Shown: positions 63,946-64,000 of the stretch, piece by piece
Layout: each line of letters starts with the position of its first letter
Position numbering within the stretch: position 1 is the first letter of the stretch
Source: an uncultured Duncaniella sp.
GTDB lineage: Bacteria; Bacteroidota; Bacteroidia; Bacteroidales; Muribaculaceae
Length of the DNA stretch: 64,000 nt
Direction: 5' to 3'
Assembly: GCA_910589485.1 (NCBI GenBank)
Contig: CAJUSW010000015.1
Coordinates: forward strand, 4,910-68,909
Position numbers and translations under genes: made by a program
The notes under the pieces: model-generated
Databases searched by the model: none
The model's input: only the letters and a program-made list of their open reading frames with translations
Told to the model about the DNA's origin: nothing

Positions 63946-64000
63946 GCTTCAGTAGCTCAGTTGGTTAGAGCACCTGACTGTTAATCAGGGGGTCGTTGGT
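63946..64000 (+). tRNA. tRNA-Asn(GTT), partial at window end
   Basis: The acceptor strand (GCTTCAG), D-arm (GCTC-AGTTGGTTA-GAGC) and anticodon stem CCTGA/TCAGG around loop CTGTTAA (anticodon GTT) are present. The T-arm is cut off by the end of the window after 'ggggtcgttggt'. Confidence 0.93.

Overview
The window looks like a chromosomal segment of a Bacteroidales bacterium, most likely family Muribaculaceae (family level is inference). RpoB and RpoC have the Bacteroidales form. At least ten intergenic regions carry the Bacteroidota promoter signature (TTTG, about 20 nt, TAnnTTTG). Type IX secretion/gliding genes (gldE, gldD, porW, porX) are present, SecD and SecF are fused, and the large exported lipoprotein at 18.9-22.1 kb is of the kind abundant in Muribaculaceae. 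No plasmid, phage, IS element or CRISPR array was seen.

Layout. 0-8.5 kb (+): rpoB and rpoC behind their own promoter. 8.6-15.9 kb (-): O-methyltransferase, aroQ, a small membrane protein, an NAD-dependent epimerase, a GT4 glycosyltransferase, a DUF389 membrane protein and a Na/Pi cotransporter. 16-18.5 kb: accessory region with a small HTH protein, about 0.9 kb of non-coding repeats and a HigBA-like toxin-antitoxin locus followed by an unlisted 54-codon ORF. 18.7-26 kb (+): a 1067-aa lipoprotein with a collagen-like Gly-X-Y tract, a small lipoprotein, two DUF1573 proteins and meaB, separated by repeat-rich spacers. 26.3-34 kb (+): gldE, gldD, a phosphopantetheinyl transferase, tRNA-Asp, porW and porX, a concentration of type IX secretion and gliding functions. 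33.8-44.6 kb (+): tsaE, birA, xseA, exported proteins, an SDR, a YfhO-like protein, xerD and a large thioredoxin-fold protein. 44.7-47.8 kb (+): the conserved DUF177-rpmF-fabH-era block. 48-54.4 kb: secDF and ribE (-), a PduO-type cobalamin adenosyltransferase (+), a flippase-like protein and a WYL regulator (-). 54.5-56.4 kb (+): guanine deaminase and a lipoprotein. 57-63.8 kb (-): yifB/comM, mfd and an S41 protease. The window ends inside a tRNA-Asn.

The least explained content is the intergenic DNA. It holds at least four recurring non-coding repeat types: TTATAAAC-type arrays with TTCGGC/GCCGAA hairpins, a 40-bp tandem repeat, a 'tagtatagaggcg' element, and a GC-rich element. The last two join into a composite of about 350 bp that occurs twice, 40 kb apart. 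The HigBA-associated mini-ORF, which resembles the N-terminal part of the antitoxin without its HTH, is the best candidate for an undescribed protein component. All functional calls come from reading the sequence and from knowledge of the families; no database search was run.
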